Origin: Georgenia soli
Lineage (GTDB): Bacteria; Actinomycetota; Actinomycetes; Actinomycetales; Actinomycetaceae
Length of the DNA: 64,000 nt
Assembly (NCBI RefSeq): GCF_002563695.1
Contig: NZ_PDJI01000004.1
Span: 2,852,001-2,916,000, forward strand
Direction: 5' to 3'
In this document: positions 11,017-19,131 of the stretch, one piece after another
Layout: each line of letters starts with the position of its first letter
How positions within the stretch are numbered: the first letter of the stretch is position 1
Notes under the pieces: model-generated
Databases searched by the model: none
What the model was told of the DNA's origin: nothing
The model's input: the letters and a program-made list of their open reading frames with translations, nothing else
Program-made: the position numbers and the translations under genes

Positions 11017-12578
11017 ACACGTTCGTCGCCCCGGAAATCGACTGGGCCGCGCTCACCCCGACCCTGATCCTGGCGGGCGCCGCCGTGGTCGGGGTGCTCG
11101 TCGAGGCGTTCGCGCCGCGCCGCAGCCGGCGGGTGGTCCAGCTCGTGCTCGGCCTGCTCGCCACGGCCGGCGCGCTCGTCGCCGTCGTCTGGCGCTGGAC
11201 CGTCGTGAGCACGGACGGCCCGCGCGAGGTCGTCGGCGGCTCGGTGATCGAGGACGGCCCCGCGCTGGCCGCGCAGGCCGTGCTCGCCCTGGTCGGCCTC
11301 GTCGGCCTGCTCGTCATCGCCGACCGCACCGAGTCCGGCGAGGGGGCGTTCGTCGCCCAGGCGGCCGCCCGCCCCGGCTCGGCCGAGGAGGCCGACGCCA
11401 CCCGGTCGGGCATGGCCCAGACCGAGGTCTTCCCGCTGACGATGTTCGCCCTCGCCGGCATGTTCGTCTTCGCCCAGGCCGGCGACCTCCTCACCCTGTT
11501 CATCGCCCTCGAGGTGCTCTCGCTCCCGCTGTACGTCCTCTCCGGGCTGTCGCGCCGCCGTCGTCTCCTCTCGCAGGAGGCGTCCCTGAAGTACTTCCTG
11601 CTGGGCGCGTTCACCTCGGCGTTCGTGATCTTCGGCATCGCGCTGCTGTACGGCTACTCGGGCACGGTGCGCTTCTCCGGCCTGGCCCAGGCCGTCCCGG
11701 CCACCGTCGGCATGGACGGGATGCTCCTCGCCGGCACGATCCTGGTGATCGTCGGCCTGCTCTTCAAGGTCGGCGCGGCGCCCTTCCACGCGTGGACGCC
11801 CGACGTCTACACCGGCGCGCCCACCCCCATCACCGGGTTCATGGCCGCGGCCACCAAGCTCGCCGCGTTCGCCGCCCTCCTGCGGTTCGTGTACGTCGTC
11901 GTCCCGGACCTCTCCTGGGACCTCACGCCGTTCTTCTGGGCGGTGATCATCCTCACCATGCTGGTCGGCACCGTCGTCGGCATCGTCCAGACCGACGTCA
12001 AGCGCATGCTCGCGTACTCCTCGATCGCGCACGCCGGCTTCATCCTCATCGGCGTCACCGCGCTGCAGAGCTCCGGCATCGGTTCCGTGATCTTCTACAT
12101 GCTGGCCTACGGCCTGGCGACGGTCGGCGCGTTCGCCGTCGTCACGCTCGTGCGCGAGCGTGACACGGCAGGGAACGTCACCGGTGAGGCGACCCACCTG
12201 TCCCAGTGGGCCGGTCTCGGCCGGCGCAACCCGGTGGCCGCCGTCGCGATGACGCTGTTCCTGCTCTCCTTCGCGGGCATCCCGCTCACCGCCGGGTTCA
12301 TGGGCAAGTTCGCCGTGTTCACCGCCGGTGTGGACGGCGGGCAGACCGTGCTCGTGGTCCTCGCGGTGCTGGCCTCGGCGGCGACGGCGTTCTTCTACGT
12401 GCGGCTCATCGTGCTGATGTTCTTCACGGAGCCGGACGGGGAGACGGTCGCGGTCGTGTCCTCGGAGGGGCTCACCACGGTGGCCGTGGCGGTGTGCGCG
12501 GTGGGCACCGTGCTGCTGGGCGTGCTGCCCGGCCCGGTGCTCGACATGGCCGCGCAGGCCCAGACCTTCCTGCCGTAG
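11013..12578 (+). CDS. nuoN: NADH-quinone oxidoreductase subunit N
   Basis: This is the proximal antiporter-like subunit and the last gene of the nuo operon, 521 aa with about 14 hydrophobic segments. The family signature APFHAWTPDVYTGAPTP lies near residue 255, followed by KRMLAYSSIAHAGF. The GTG at 11013 overlaps the nuoM stop as GTGA. A hydrophilic insert near residues 105-140 contains Asp/Glu/Arg not present in short homologues. No terminator separates it from the next gene 14 nt away, which may be partly co-transcribed. Confidence 0.95.
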   Translation: MNTFVAPEIDWAALTPTLILAGAAVVGVLVEAFAPRRSRRVVQLVLGLLATAGALVAVVWRWTVVSTDGPREVVGGSVIEDGPALAAQAVLALVGLVGLLVIADRTESGEGAFVAQAAARPGSAEEADATRSGMAQTEVFPLTMFALAGMFVFAQAGDLLTLFIALEVLSLPLYVLSGLSRRRRLLSQEASLKYFLLGAFTSAFVIFGIALLYGYSGTVRFSGLAQAVPATVGMDGMLLAGTILVIVGLLFKVGAAPFHAWTPDVYTGAPTPITGFMAAATKLAAFAALLRFVYVVVPDLSWDLTPFFWAVIILTMLVGTVVGIVQTDVKRMLAYSSIAHAGFILIGVTALQSSGIGSVIFYMLAYGLATVGAFAVVTLVRERDTAGNVTGEATHLSQWAGLGRRNPVAAVAMTLFLLSFAGIPLTAGFMGKFAVFTAGVDGGQTVLVVLAVLASAATAFFYVRLIVLMFFTEPDGETVAVVSSEGLTTVAVAVCAVGTVLLGVLPGPVLDMAAQAQTFLP

Positions 12579-12579
12579 G

Positions 12580-12585
12580 TACGGT
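12580..12585 (+). promoter_or_regulatory. -10-like hexamer for a leaderless polyprenyl synthase transcript
   Basis: TACGGT lies 7 nt before the GTG at 12593, the spacing expected when transcription starts at the start codon. No Shine-Dalgarno sequence is visible (the preceding bases are pyrimidine-rich). No convincing -35 is seen. This would give the isoprenoid gene a transcript independent of nuo. Confidence 0.4.
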
Positions 12586-12592
12586 TCCTCCT

Positions 12593-13600
12593 GTGAATGC
12601 CTCCATGCTCCCCCTGGGCGACGCCGAGCTCGAAGCCCGGCTGCAGCCTGAGCTGACCGACGTCGAGGAGCGGCTGGCCCGTGCCGTGGTCGGCGCCGAC
12701 TCCCTCGTCGACCCCGCCTCCTCCCACCTGGCCGCCGCCGGCGGCAAGCGGCTGCGCCCCCTGCTCACCCTGCTGGGGGCCCAGCTGGGGGAGGGGGCGA
12801 ACGACCGCGTGCGCACCGCCGCCGTCGCCGTGGAGCTGACGCACCTGGCCACGCTCTACCACGACGACGTCATGGACTCGGCGCCGCTGCGGCGCGGGGC
12901 GCCCGCCGCGCACGAGGTGTGGGGCAACTCGGTGGCGATCCTGACCGGTGACCTGCTCTTCGCGCGGGCCTCGCGCATGGTCGCCGACCTCGGGGCCGAC
13001 GCGGTCCGCGTGCACTCCGAGACCTTCGAGCGGCTCTGCCTCGGGCAGCTTCACGAGACCCTGGGGCCGGCCGACGGGCAGGACCCGGTCGCGCACTACA
13101 TCCGGGTGCTCGCCGACAAGACCGGCTCGCTGATCGCCACCTCGGCCCGGTACGGCGCCGCGTTCTCCGGGGCCGGGACCGACGTCGCGGACCTCCTCGC
13201 CCGGTACGGCGAGAAGGTCGGTGTGGCGTTTCAGCTCGCCGACGACGTCATCGACCTCTCCTCCGACGCCGCGGTCACCGGGAAGACGCCGGGCACCGAC
13301 CTGCGGGAGGGCGTCGACACCATGCCGGTCCTGCTGCTGCGCGAGCGCGCGGCGAACGGCACCCTCGACGACCGCGGCTCCGGTGTGCTCGACCGGCTCC
13401 GCGCCGACGAGCTGGCCTCGGACGAGGCCCTGCGCGCCGTCGTCGCCGACCTGCGCGACCACGAGGTCGTCGGCCAGGCGCGCGAGCTCGCCGAGCAGTG
13501 GGCCCGCGACGCCGTGGCCGAGCTGGACCCGCTGCCGGACTCGTCGGTCAAGGAGGCGCTGGCGGCGTTCGCCGGGCTGCTGGTGGACCGGCTCGCCTGA
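12593..13600 (+). CDS. trans-polyprenyl diphosphate synthase
   Basis: It condenses isopentenyl diphosphate units onto an allylic primer to make a long all-trans prenyl chain. Directly downstream of nuo, it most likely makes the menaquinone tail. Both aspartate-rich motifs are intact: DDVMD with the trailing arginines of LRRG near residue 90 (first), and DDVID near residue 217 (second). The length of 335 aa fits the octaprenyl/heptaprenyl synthase family (IspB/HepT/GrcC), and chain length cannot be read from the sequence. The GTG at 12593 is chosen because the protein then starts just before the first conserved helix and a -10-like hexamer precedes it. Confidence 0.92.
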   Translation: MNASMLPLGDAELEARLQPELTDVEERLARAVVGADSLVDPASSHLAAAGGKRLRPLLTLLGAQLGEGANDRVRTAAVAVELTHLATLYHDDVMDSAPLRRGAPAAHEVWGNSVAILTGDLLFARASRMVADLGADAVRVHSETFERLCLGQLHETLGPADGQDPVAHYIRVLADKTGSLIATSARYGAAFSGAGTDVADLLARYGEKVGVAFQLADDVIDLSSDAAVTGKTPGTDLREGVDTMPVLLLRERAANGTLDDRGSGVLDRLRADELASDEALRAVVADLRDHEVVGQARELAEQWARDAVAELDPLPDSSVKEALAAFAGLLVDRLA

Positions 13601-13624
13601 GGGGTCGGCGCCGCCCGAGCGGTG

Positions 13625-13648
13625 GACGGCGCGCCTGAGGCGCCCGTC
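13625..13648. terminator. Hairpin between convergent genes
   Basis: GACGGCGCGCC and GGCGCCCGTC form a GC-rich stem with one bulge and a tiny loop, between the stops of the polyprenyl synthase (plus) and the RarD gene (minus). It could terminate both. There is no T tract, as is common in high-GC actinobacteria. Confidence 0.4.
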
Positions 13649-14596
13649 TCAGGCCCTGCGCGTGCGCGGGACCCGCGGCGGGCGGTGCCGGTAGCCGTCG
13701 ACGCTCAGGATCGCGATCGCCACCCACACCAGCACGAAGCCGGCCCAGCGCTCCGGCGGCATCGGCTCGTGGAAGATCAGCACCCCTACCGCCAGCTGGA
13801 GCACCGGGGTGACGTACTGGAGCATCCCGACCACGCTCAGCGGGAGCCGGCGGGCCGCGGCGCCGAAGAGCAGCAGCGGCACCGCGGTGAGCGGCCCCGA
13901 GAGGGCGAGCAGGGCGCTGTGGCCGGCGTCGTCGCCGAACGCGCCCTGCCCGGTCGCGGCGAGCCAGACGAGGAAGCCGGCCGCCACCGGGAAGAGCACC
14001 GCCGTCTCGACGGCGAGGCCCGGCAGCGCGCCGACCGTGCGTCCCACGCGGTTCTTCGCGAGCCCGTACAGACCGAACGAGACGGCCAGGCACACGGCGA
14101 TCCAGGGCAGCTGCCCGTAGCCGACGGCGATGACGACGACCGCCATCGCGCCGGTCGCGCACGCCGCCCACTGCGCGGGCCGCAGCCGCTCGCCGAGGAC
14201 CACCACCGCCAGGACCACCGTGGCGATCGGGTTGATGAAGTACCCCAGCGCCGCGTCGACCGTGCGGCCCGAGTTCACGCCGTACACGTACGTCAGCCAG
14301 TTGACGGCGACCAGGACGGCGGCGACGGCGATGGTCGCGAGGGTGCGCCGGTCCCGCAGCGCCGGGAGGACCGAGCGCAGCGAACGCGTCACCGCGAGGA
14401 CCAGCAGGCAGAAGCCCAGGGACCACGTGGCCCGGTGCGCGACGATCTCGACCGCCCCGGCCGGCTCCAGCAGGCGGAAGAAGAGCGGGAACGCGCCCCA
14501 CAGCAGGTACGCGGACAGCCCGACGGCGAGGCCCGTCCGGTCCAGGCCCGGCTCGTCGGGCCCCGCGCCGGCGGCGGGGGAGGGCGCGGCGGTCAC
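13649..14596 (-). CDS. rarD: RarD-like EamA/DMT family permease
   Basis: This is an inner-membrane permease of the drug/metabolite transporter superfamily; the substrate is unknown (the E. coli rarD name comes from a chloramphenicol-sensitivity phenotype). Ten hydrophobic segments start at [19 protein letters not shown], and the sequence has typical RarD features such as [20 protein letters not shown] and [11 protein letters not shown]. The start is uncertain. GTG at 14596 gives 315 aa and has a CAGAGT -10-like hexamer 7 nt upstream; GTG at 14605 is equally possible. A reading extending to 14938 would add about 110 residues of low-complexity sequence and run across the fprA start, so it is rejected. 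Confidence 0.85.
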   Translation of the reverse strand: MTAAPSPAAGAGPDEPGLDRTGLAVGLSAYLLWGAFPLFFRLLEPAGAVEIVAHRATWSLGFCLLVLAVTRSLRSVLPALRDRRTLATIAVAAVLVAVNWLTYVYGVNSGRTVDAALGYFINPIATVVLAVVVLGERLRPAQWAACATGAMAVVVIAVGYGQLPWIAVCLAVSFGLYGLAKNRVGRTVGALPGLAVETAVLFPVAAGFLVWLAATGQGAFGDDAGHSALLALSGPLTAVPLLLFGAAARRLPLSVVGMLQYVTPVLQLAVGVLIFHEPMPPERWAGFVLVWVAIAILSVDGYRHRPPRVPRTRRA

Positions 14597-14907
14597 GGTG
14601 CGCACTCTGGCACGGCGGGCGGCCCGCGAGAAACCGGACGGGCCGGCGAACGCCGACGCGACGCGGGACTGGGCGGCAGACGCGCAGGACTGGCGGCAGA
14701 CGCGCGGGACTGGCGGCAGACGCGGGACCGGGGTCAGGTGCGGCTCCGCCGTACCCGTCCCGGGTTCCGGCCGGAACCAGGTGTGATCTCGGTCCCTGCG
14801 CGCCCGGGGTGCGCACGAGTGCCCATACACTGGACGGCGGACAGCTCCGCCCTGGACACGCGCGCGTGTTCGCGCGCCGGGCGGCACACCACAGACGAGA
14901 GGTACCA
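14597..14907. repeat. rarD-fprA divergent spacer with 20-bp tandem repeat
   Basis: The spacer between two divergent genes contains about 3.5 tandem copies of a 20-bp unit (core GACTGGCGGCAGACGCG) at 14661-14732. Slight length differences (19/20/20) suggest slippage. The remainder is GC-rich with no credible gene. A TACACT hexamer at about 14826-14831 could serve as a -10 for fprA, but no good -35 goes with it. Confidence 0.7.
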
Positions 14908-16314
14908 GTGACGAGCTCCCGCCCGCTGAGCGTGGCACTCGTGGGCGCCGGCCCTGCCGGCATCTACGCCGCGGACATCCTGTCGAAGTCCGGCCTGGAC
15001 GTGAACATCGACCTGTTCGAGCGCCTCCCCGCGCCGTTCGGTCTCGTCCGCTACGGCGTCGCGCCCGACCACCCGCGCATCAAGCAGATCATCGTCGCGC
15101 TGTACAAGATCCTCCAGCGCGGGGACATCCGGCTGATCGGCAACGTCGAGGTCGGCAAGGACGTCTCGCTCGAGGAGCTGCAGAAGCACTACGACGCCGT
15201 CATCTTCTCCACCGGGTCCGACCGGGACGCCCCGCTCGACATCCCCGGCGTCGACCTGGAGGGCAGCTACGGCGCCTCCGAGTTCGTCTCCTGGTACGAC
15301 GGGCACCCCGACGTGCCGCGCACCTGGCCGCTCGAGGCCAAGGAGGTCGCGGTGATCGGCGTGGGGAACGTGGCGCTGGACGTCGCCCGGATGCTGGCGA
15401 AGCACGTCGAGGACCTCATGCCCACCGAGATCCCCGCCAACGTCGCGGAGGGGCTGCGCAAGAGCCCTGTGACGGACGTGCACGTGTTCGGCCGCCGCGG
15501 GCCCGCCCAGGTGAAGTTCACCCCGCTGGAGCTGCGCGAGCTCGGCCAGGTCCCCGACGTCGACGTCATCGTCTACGACGAGGACTTCCAGTTCGACGAG
15601 GGCTCGGAGGAGGCGATCCGCTCCTCCAACCAGACCAAGCAGGTGGTCAAGACCCTCATCGACTGGACGCTGAAGGAGAAGGAGGACCTCACCGCCTCGC
15701 GGCGGATCCACCTGCACTTCCTGCACCGGCCCGTCGAGATCCTCGGCAACGGCAAGGTCGAGGCCCTGCGCACCGAGCGGACGGAGCTCACCGGCGACGG
15801 CAACGTGCGCGGCACCGGCGAGATGGTCGACACGCCCGTCCAGGCGGTCTACCGGGCCGTCGGTTACTTCTCCTCCCCGGTCCCGGGCCTGCCCTTCGAC
15901 GAGATCCGCGGCGTCATCCCCAACATCGAGGGGCGCGTCCTCGGCGAGGACGGCGAGTACCTCCCGGGCGTCTACGCCACCGGCTGGGTCAAGCGCGGCC
16001 CCGTGGGCCTCATCGGCTCCACCAAGTCCGACGCCCGCCAGACCATCGGGCACGTGGTCGCCGACGCCGAGGCCGGGCTGCTCCACGCCCGCACCGAGGA
16101 CGAGGCCGAGGTCGGCCACGACGCGATGCTCGCCGCCCTGGAGGCGGCCGGCGTGCGCTACACGACCTGGCAGGGCTGGGAGCTGCTCGACGCGTACGAG
16201 CAGTCCCTCGGCGCCGAGTACGCCGACAGCCCACGCGAGCGGATCAAGGTCGTCCACCGCGACACCATGACCGCCATCTCCCGCGGCGAGGAGCACGACG
16301 GCATCCTCTACTGA
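14908..16314 (+). CDS. fprA: FAD-dependent ferredoxin-NADP reductase, adrenodoxin-reductase type
   Basis: This soluble flavoenzyme moves electrons between NADP(H) and ferredoxin, serving P450s and other ferredoxin-dependent enzymes. The FAD dinucleotide fold is at the very N-terminus ([14 protein letters not shown], about residues 12-25), and the NADP-binding fold is [13 protein letters not shown] near 150-165. A C-terminal [18 protein letters not shown] closes the FAD site, as in FprA of Mycobacterium. The length is 468 aa. The GTG at 14908 follows GAGAGG with 5-nt spacing and places the FAD motif normally. A longer upstream reading lacks such support. Confidence 0.96.
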   Translation: MTSSRPLSVALVGAGPAGIYAADILSKSGLDVNIDLFERLPAPFGLVRYGVAPDHPRIKQIIVALYKILQRGDIRLIGNVEVGKDVSLEELQKHYDAVIFSTGSDRDAPLDIPGVDLEGSYGASEFVSWYDGHPDVPRTWPLEAKEVAVIGVGNVALDVARMLAKHVEDLMPTEIPANVAEGLRKSPVTDVHVFGRRGPAQVKFTPLELRELGQVPDVDVIVYDEDFQFDEGSEEAIRSSNQTKQVVKTLIDWTLKEKEDLTASRRIHLHFLHRPVEILGNGKVEALRTERTELTGDGNVRGTGEMVDTPVQAVYRAVGYFSSPVPGLPFDEIRGVIPNIEGRVLGEDGEYLPGVYATGWVKRGPVGLIGSTKSDARQTIGHVVADAEAGLLHARTEDEAEVGHDAMLAALEAAGVRYTTWQGWELLDAYEQSLGAEYADSPRERIKVVHRDTMTAISRGEEHDGILY

Positions 16315-16388
16315 GTGCTGAGCCGCCCTGCGGTCAGGGCGGACACCGCGCGGGCATCGTGCCCCATCCACGGAGACAGGTCTCTGGA

Positions 16389-16420
16389 CGACGCCGGACG
16401 GAAGCTTCCGTCCGGCGTCG
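16389..16420. terminator. Perfect 32-bp palindrome between convergent genes
   Basis: The two 16-nt halves (CGACGCCGGACGGAAG and its exact complement) meet at a HindIII-like AAGCTT centre with no unpaired loop. It lies 75 nt past the fprA stop and 92 nt before the end of the convergent membrane protein gene, so it probably terminates both. No T tract follows. Downstream to 16511 are short direct repeats of GTGCGGGC. Confidence 0.6.
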
Positions 16421-16511
16421 TGCTGTTCCGTGCGGGCCGGCCTGCCTGGTGCTGTCCGTGCGGGCCGGCCGGCGTGGTGCTGCTCGGTGCGGGCGGTCTG
16501 CGTCGGGCTGT

Positions 16512-17672
16512 TCAGCGCGGACCCGCCTGCGTCGTGGCCCGCAGCCGACGTGCTCGTCTCCGCCTCACCCACGCGACGAGACGCGCCACGCCCGTCCCGA
16601 TCTGGGCCAGGAGCGTGCCGGCGAACATCACGACGCCGAGTGCCGGCCCACCCAGCATGACGATGAACGCCGCCTGCAGGAACGGCACGTCCCGGCTCCG
16701 GTCCACCGGCTCGGCAACCCGGACGGTCTCGGCACCGGTCGGCGTCCAGCCCGCGCTGGCGGGGGAGGGTGCGGCGTCGCAGCGGAGGGTGACGGTGCCG
16801 TCGCCGGTGGGGAAGCGGAACGCCGAGGAGTAGTCGTCGTGGTCGTAGCCGAGCGCGGGGCGCATGGGCAGGTTGGCGCCGCTGCGGTCGGTGCCCGTGC
16901 AGACGATGTCGTCCACGTGCTCCTCGGGCACCCAGATCCAGCGCTCCGACGACCGGGGGAACGACAGCGCGGTGTCCTCCTGCAGGGGCACCTCGTGGTC
17001 CCACGCGCCGAGGCGGTCGATGGCGACGCCGGCGATGAAGAACCCGCCGATGCCGAGGCCGAAGATGAGCCAGGCGGCCGACCCGTAGTACCGGCGGAAC
17101 CGCCGCCGCGGGGTCCGCCGACGGGGAGCGTGCGCGCTCGGGCCGGGCGAGGCGTGCGCCTCAGCCGCGCCGTACGAGGACACGGCCTGCGGTGACGGCA
17201 CGGCAGCGGCCGGAGCAGGCGCCACGGCCGCCGCTGAGGGCGCTGCAGGCACCACGGCCGCCACTGAGGGCGCTGCCGGCGTCCCGGGCGCGGCGGCGGC
17301 TGCGGGCCTGGCTGGGGCCCTGGATGCCGACAGCTCGGCAGCACCAGCCGGCGTGGACCCAGCAGGGCGTGGGGAGAGCTTGCCTGGCAGGACGACCTTC
17401 ACGTCGTTCCGGGTCACCGAGGGGTGGGCCTGACCGGCGACCGGTGCCCCGGCCCGACCCGCGGACCGTGCCCCGTCGACAGTAGGGAGCGACCCCGCCG
17501 GAGGGGGAGAGCCGGCCGTGGAGGCGGCGCCGTCGGGAAGGGGCGGCATGCCGGTCGCGGGAGGTGCGACGTCGTCACGGGGACGCGTGCTCGGCGGCCC
17601 CTGGGCCAGCAGCTCGCGGTACGGGTTCGCACGACCGGCGTCGTGGGAGCCCCCCGTCCGGTACGCGCGCAT
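16512..17672 (-). CDS. Unknown two-span membrane protein with Ala/Pro-rich N-terminus
   Basis: I do not recognise a family. The 386 aa comprise a long Ala/Pro/Ser-rich, presumably cytoplasmic region (about residues 1-205), a basic Arg/Tyr patch (RRRTPRRRFRRYYG), one transmembrane helix (AAWLIFGLGIGGFFIAGVAI), an external domain of about 110 residues with two cysteines (DIVCTG and LRCDA) that could form a disulphide, and a second helix (AAFIVMLGGPALGVVMFAG), then a basic tail. The start at 17672 is favoured by a TACTCT hexamer 7 nt upstream. An upstream reading to 17894 crosses htpX. Confidence 0.75.
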   Translation of the reverse strand: MRAYRTGGSHDAGRANPYRELLAQGPPSTRPRDDVAPPATGMPPLPDGAASTAGSPPPAGSLPTVDGARSAGRAGAPVAGQAHPSVTRNDVKVVLPGKLSPRPAGSTPAGAAELSASRAPARPAAAAAPGTPAAPSVAAVVPAAPSAAAVAPAPAAAVPSPQAVSSYGAAEAHASPGPSAHAPRRRTPRRRFRRYYGSAAWLIFGLGIGGFFIAGVAIDRLGAWDHEVPLQEDTALSFPRSSERWIWVPEEHVDDIVCTGTDRSGANLPMRPALGYDHDDYSSAFRFPTGDGTVTLRCDAAPSPASAGWTPTGAETVRVAEPVDRSRDVPFLQAAFIVMLGGPALGVVMFAGTLLAQIGTGVARLVAWVRRRRARRLRATTQAGPR

Positions 17673-17679
17673 GGCGCCA

Positions 17680-17685
17680 AGAGTA
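17680..17685 (-). promoter_or_regulatory. -10-like hexamer for a leaderless membrane-protein transcript
   Basis: On the minus strand TACTCT sits 7 nt before the ATG at 17672 and no ribosome-binding sequence is present. This fits leaderless transcription of the unknown membrane protein gene. Confidence 0.45.
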
Positions 17686-17778
17686 GGGAACGTACCGGGG
17701 GTGAGACGCGTTGTACCAGATGGCAGGCCTGCGTGTGATCCGTGGCAGGTGAGCCGGTCATGAGGAGGAACGCCACAG

Positions 17779-18645
17779 ATGAACCGCCGCTTCAACAACG
17801 GCCTGAAGACCACCCTGCTGTTCGCCGCGATGTGGGTGCTCCTGCTGGCCGTCGGTGGTCTGATCGCGAACGGCACGGGCAGCTCGTCGTTCATCTGGAT
17901 CTTCGCCGGGATCGGGCTGATCTCGACGTTCTACAGCTACTGGAACTCCGACAAGCTGGCGATCCGCGCGATGGCGGCGCGTCCGGTGAGCGAGGCCGAG
18001 GCGCCGGGCCTGTACGCCATGGTGCGAGAGCTCGCCACGGCCGCACGGCAGCCGATGCCCCGGCTGTACATCGCGCCGACGGCGCAGCCCAACGCCTTCG
18101 CCACGGGGCGCAACCCCCGGAACGCCGCGGTGTGCTGCACGGAGGGGATCCTCCGGCTGCTCGAGCCGCGCGAGCTGCGGGCGGTGCTGGGGCACGAGCT
18201 CATGCACGTGTACAACCGCGACATCCTGACGTCCTCCGTGGCGGCGGCCGTCGCCGGCCTGATCACGGCTGTCGCGCAGTTCCTGCTGTTCTTCGGCGGC
18301 GGCGACCGCCAGCGGGCCAACCCGATCGCCGTGATCGCGACCGCACTGCTCGCACCGCTGGCGGCCACCATGATCCAGCTGTCGATCTCGCGGACCCGCG
18401 AGTTCGACGCCGACGAGGACGGCGCCCAGCTCACGGGCGACCCGCTGGCGCTCGCCTCCGCCCTGCGCAAGATCGAGTCCGGCGCCGCGGCACGGCCGCT
18501 CCAGCCGACCCAGCGCATGGAGAACGTCAGCCACATGATGATCGCCAACCCGTTCCGGGGCGGCGGGGGCGTGACGAAGCTGTTCTCCACGCACCCGCCG
18601 ATGAACGAGCGCATCGCCCGGCTGGAGCGGATGGCGGGCTACTGA
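17779..18645 (+). CDS. htpX: HtpX-type membrane zinc metalloprotease
   Basis: This is a membrane-bound M48 endopeptidase involved in membrane-protein quality control. Two N-terminal hydrophobic segments (about residues 10-55) are followed by the zinc site HELMH (H139, E140, H143) and, downstream, TREFDADEDGA, where the glutamate supplies the third ligand. Another hydrophobic pair lies between (AAAVAGLITAVAQFLLFF and the following stretch). The THPPMNERIARL tail is typical. The length is 288 aa. AGGAGG at 17763-17768 lies 10 nt before the ATG. It is divergent from the unknown membrane protein gene. Confidence 0.95.
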   Translation: MNRRFNNGLKTTLLFAAMWVLLLAVGGLIANGTGSSSFIWIFAGIGLISTFYSYWNSDKLAIRAMAARPVSEAEAPGLYAMVRELATAARQPMPRLYIAPTAQPNAFATGRNPRNAAVCCTEGILRLLEPRELRAVLGHELMHVYNRDILTSSVAAAVAGLITAVAQFLLFFGGGDRQRANPIAVIATALLAPLAATMIQLSISRTREFDADEDGAQLTGDPLALASALRKIESGAAARPLQPTQRMENVSHMMIANPFRGGGGVTKLFSTHPPMNERIARLERMAGY

Positions 18646-18773
18646 CGGTCCGCAGCCCCCTGCCGGAGGGCATGGCGCCGGTATCGCACTTTCTTCGTGC
18701 CGCGACGCTGCCGATGTTCTGCACCGCCGACGAGTGGCGGTTTCGCAGGTTCGTGCGCAACGTCCCGAGGGCT

Positions 18774-18833
18774 GACGAACTGGCCGTTTTGGTTCAGATC
18801 GGTCCTTCCGTGAACCAAAATGGCCATCTCATG
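18774..18833. repeat. 60-nt palindromic repeat, copy A
   Basis: The inverted arms TGGCCGTTTTGGTTC (18781-18795) and GAACCAAAATGGCCA (18812-18826) pair over 15 positions, the one mismatch being a G-U wobble in RNA. The loop AGATCGGTCCTTCCGT is also conserved between copies. The element begins GACGAAC and ends CTCATG. Confidence 0.85.
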
Positions 18834-18913
18834 ACACCTGGCACCGGCACGGCGGCGGGACGCAGGTAGGCGCGCCGCACGCGTACTGCGATGTCGCTAC
18901 CGCCCGAACGGTT

Positions 18914-18973
18914 GACGAGCTGGACGTTTTGGTTCGGATCGGTCCTTCTGCGAACCAAAATGGCCAACTCGTT
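18914..18973. repeat. 60-nt palindromic repeat, copy B
   Basis: The arm GACGAGCTGGACGTTTTGG plus TTCG pairs with CGAACCAAAATGGCCAACTC plus GTT, with most positions matching. The loop is GATCGGTCCTTCTG. It is 80 bp downstream of copy A in the same orientation. Confidence 0.85.
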
Positions 18974-18983
18974 GGTCTTCTGG

Positions 18984-19027
18984 TGGCAGCGGCAGCGGCA
19001 CCGGCACCGGCCCCGGCACCGGCACCG
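18984..19027. repeat. GGCAGC/GGCACC hexamer microsatellite
   Basis: About seven hexamer units (GGCAGC twice, then GGCACC with one GGCCCC variant) run in tandem just upstream of the DUF559 gene. No function is apparent. Confidence 0.7.
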
Positions 19028-19131
19028 CCGACTCACGCCCGGGCGCGGAGCGGTGACTGCCCGCGGTGCACGTCCGTGCCAGGCGCGACGGTGCTGTGGA
19101 TAGAGCCAGAGCGGACGTGGCCCGAGGAACC

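Larger units (their letters stand above)
18646..19131. other. Gene-poor spacer carrying two palindromic repeats
   Basis: There is no credible gene in these 486 bases. They hold two members of the 60-nt palindromic family and a GGCACC-type microsatellite, entered separately. Short open readings here are produced by the symmetry of the repeats. Confidence 0.7.

Noticed and set aside
13649-14938. Long N-terminal extension of the RarD-like protein (start at 14938)
   Set aside because: It would overlap the fprA start and cross a tandem repeat; the added 110 residues are low-complexity and not part of the family.
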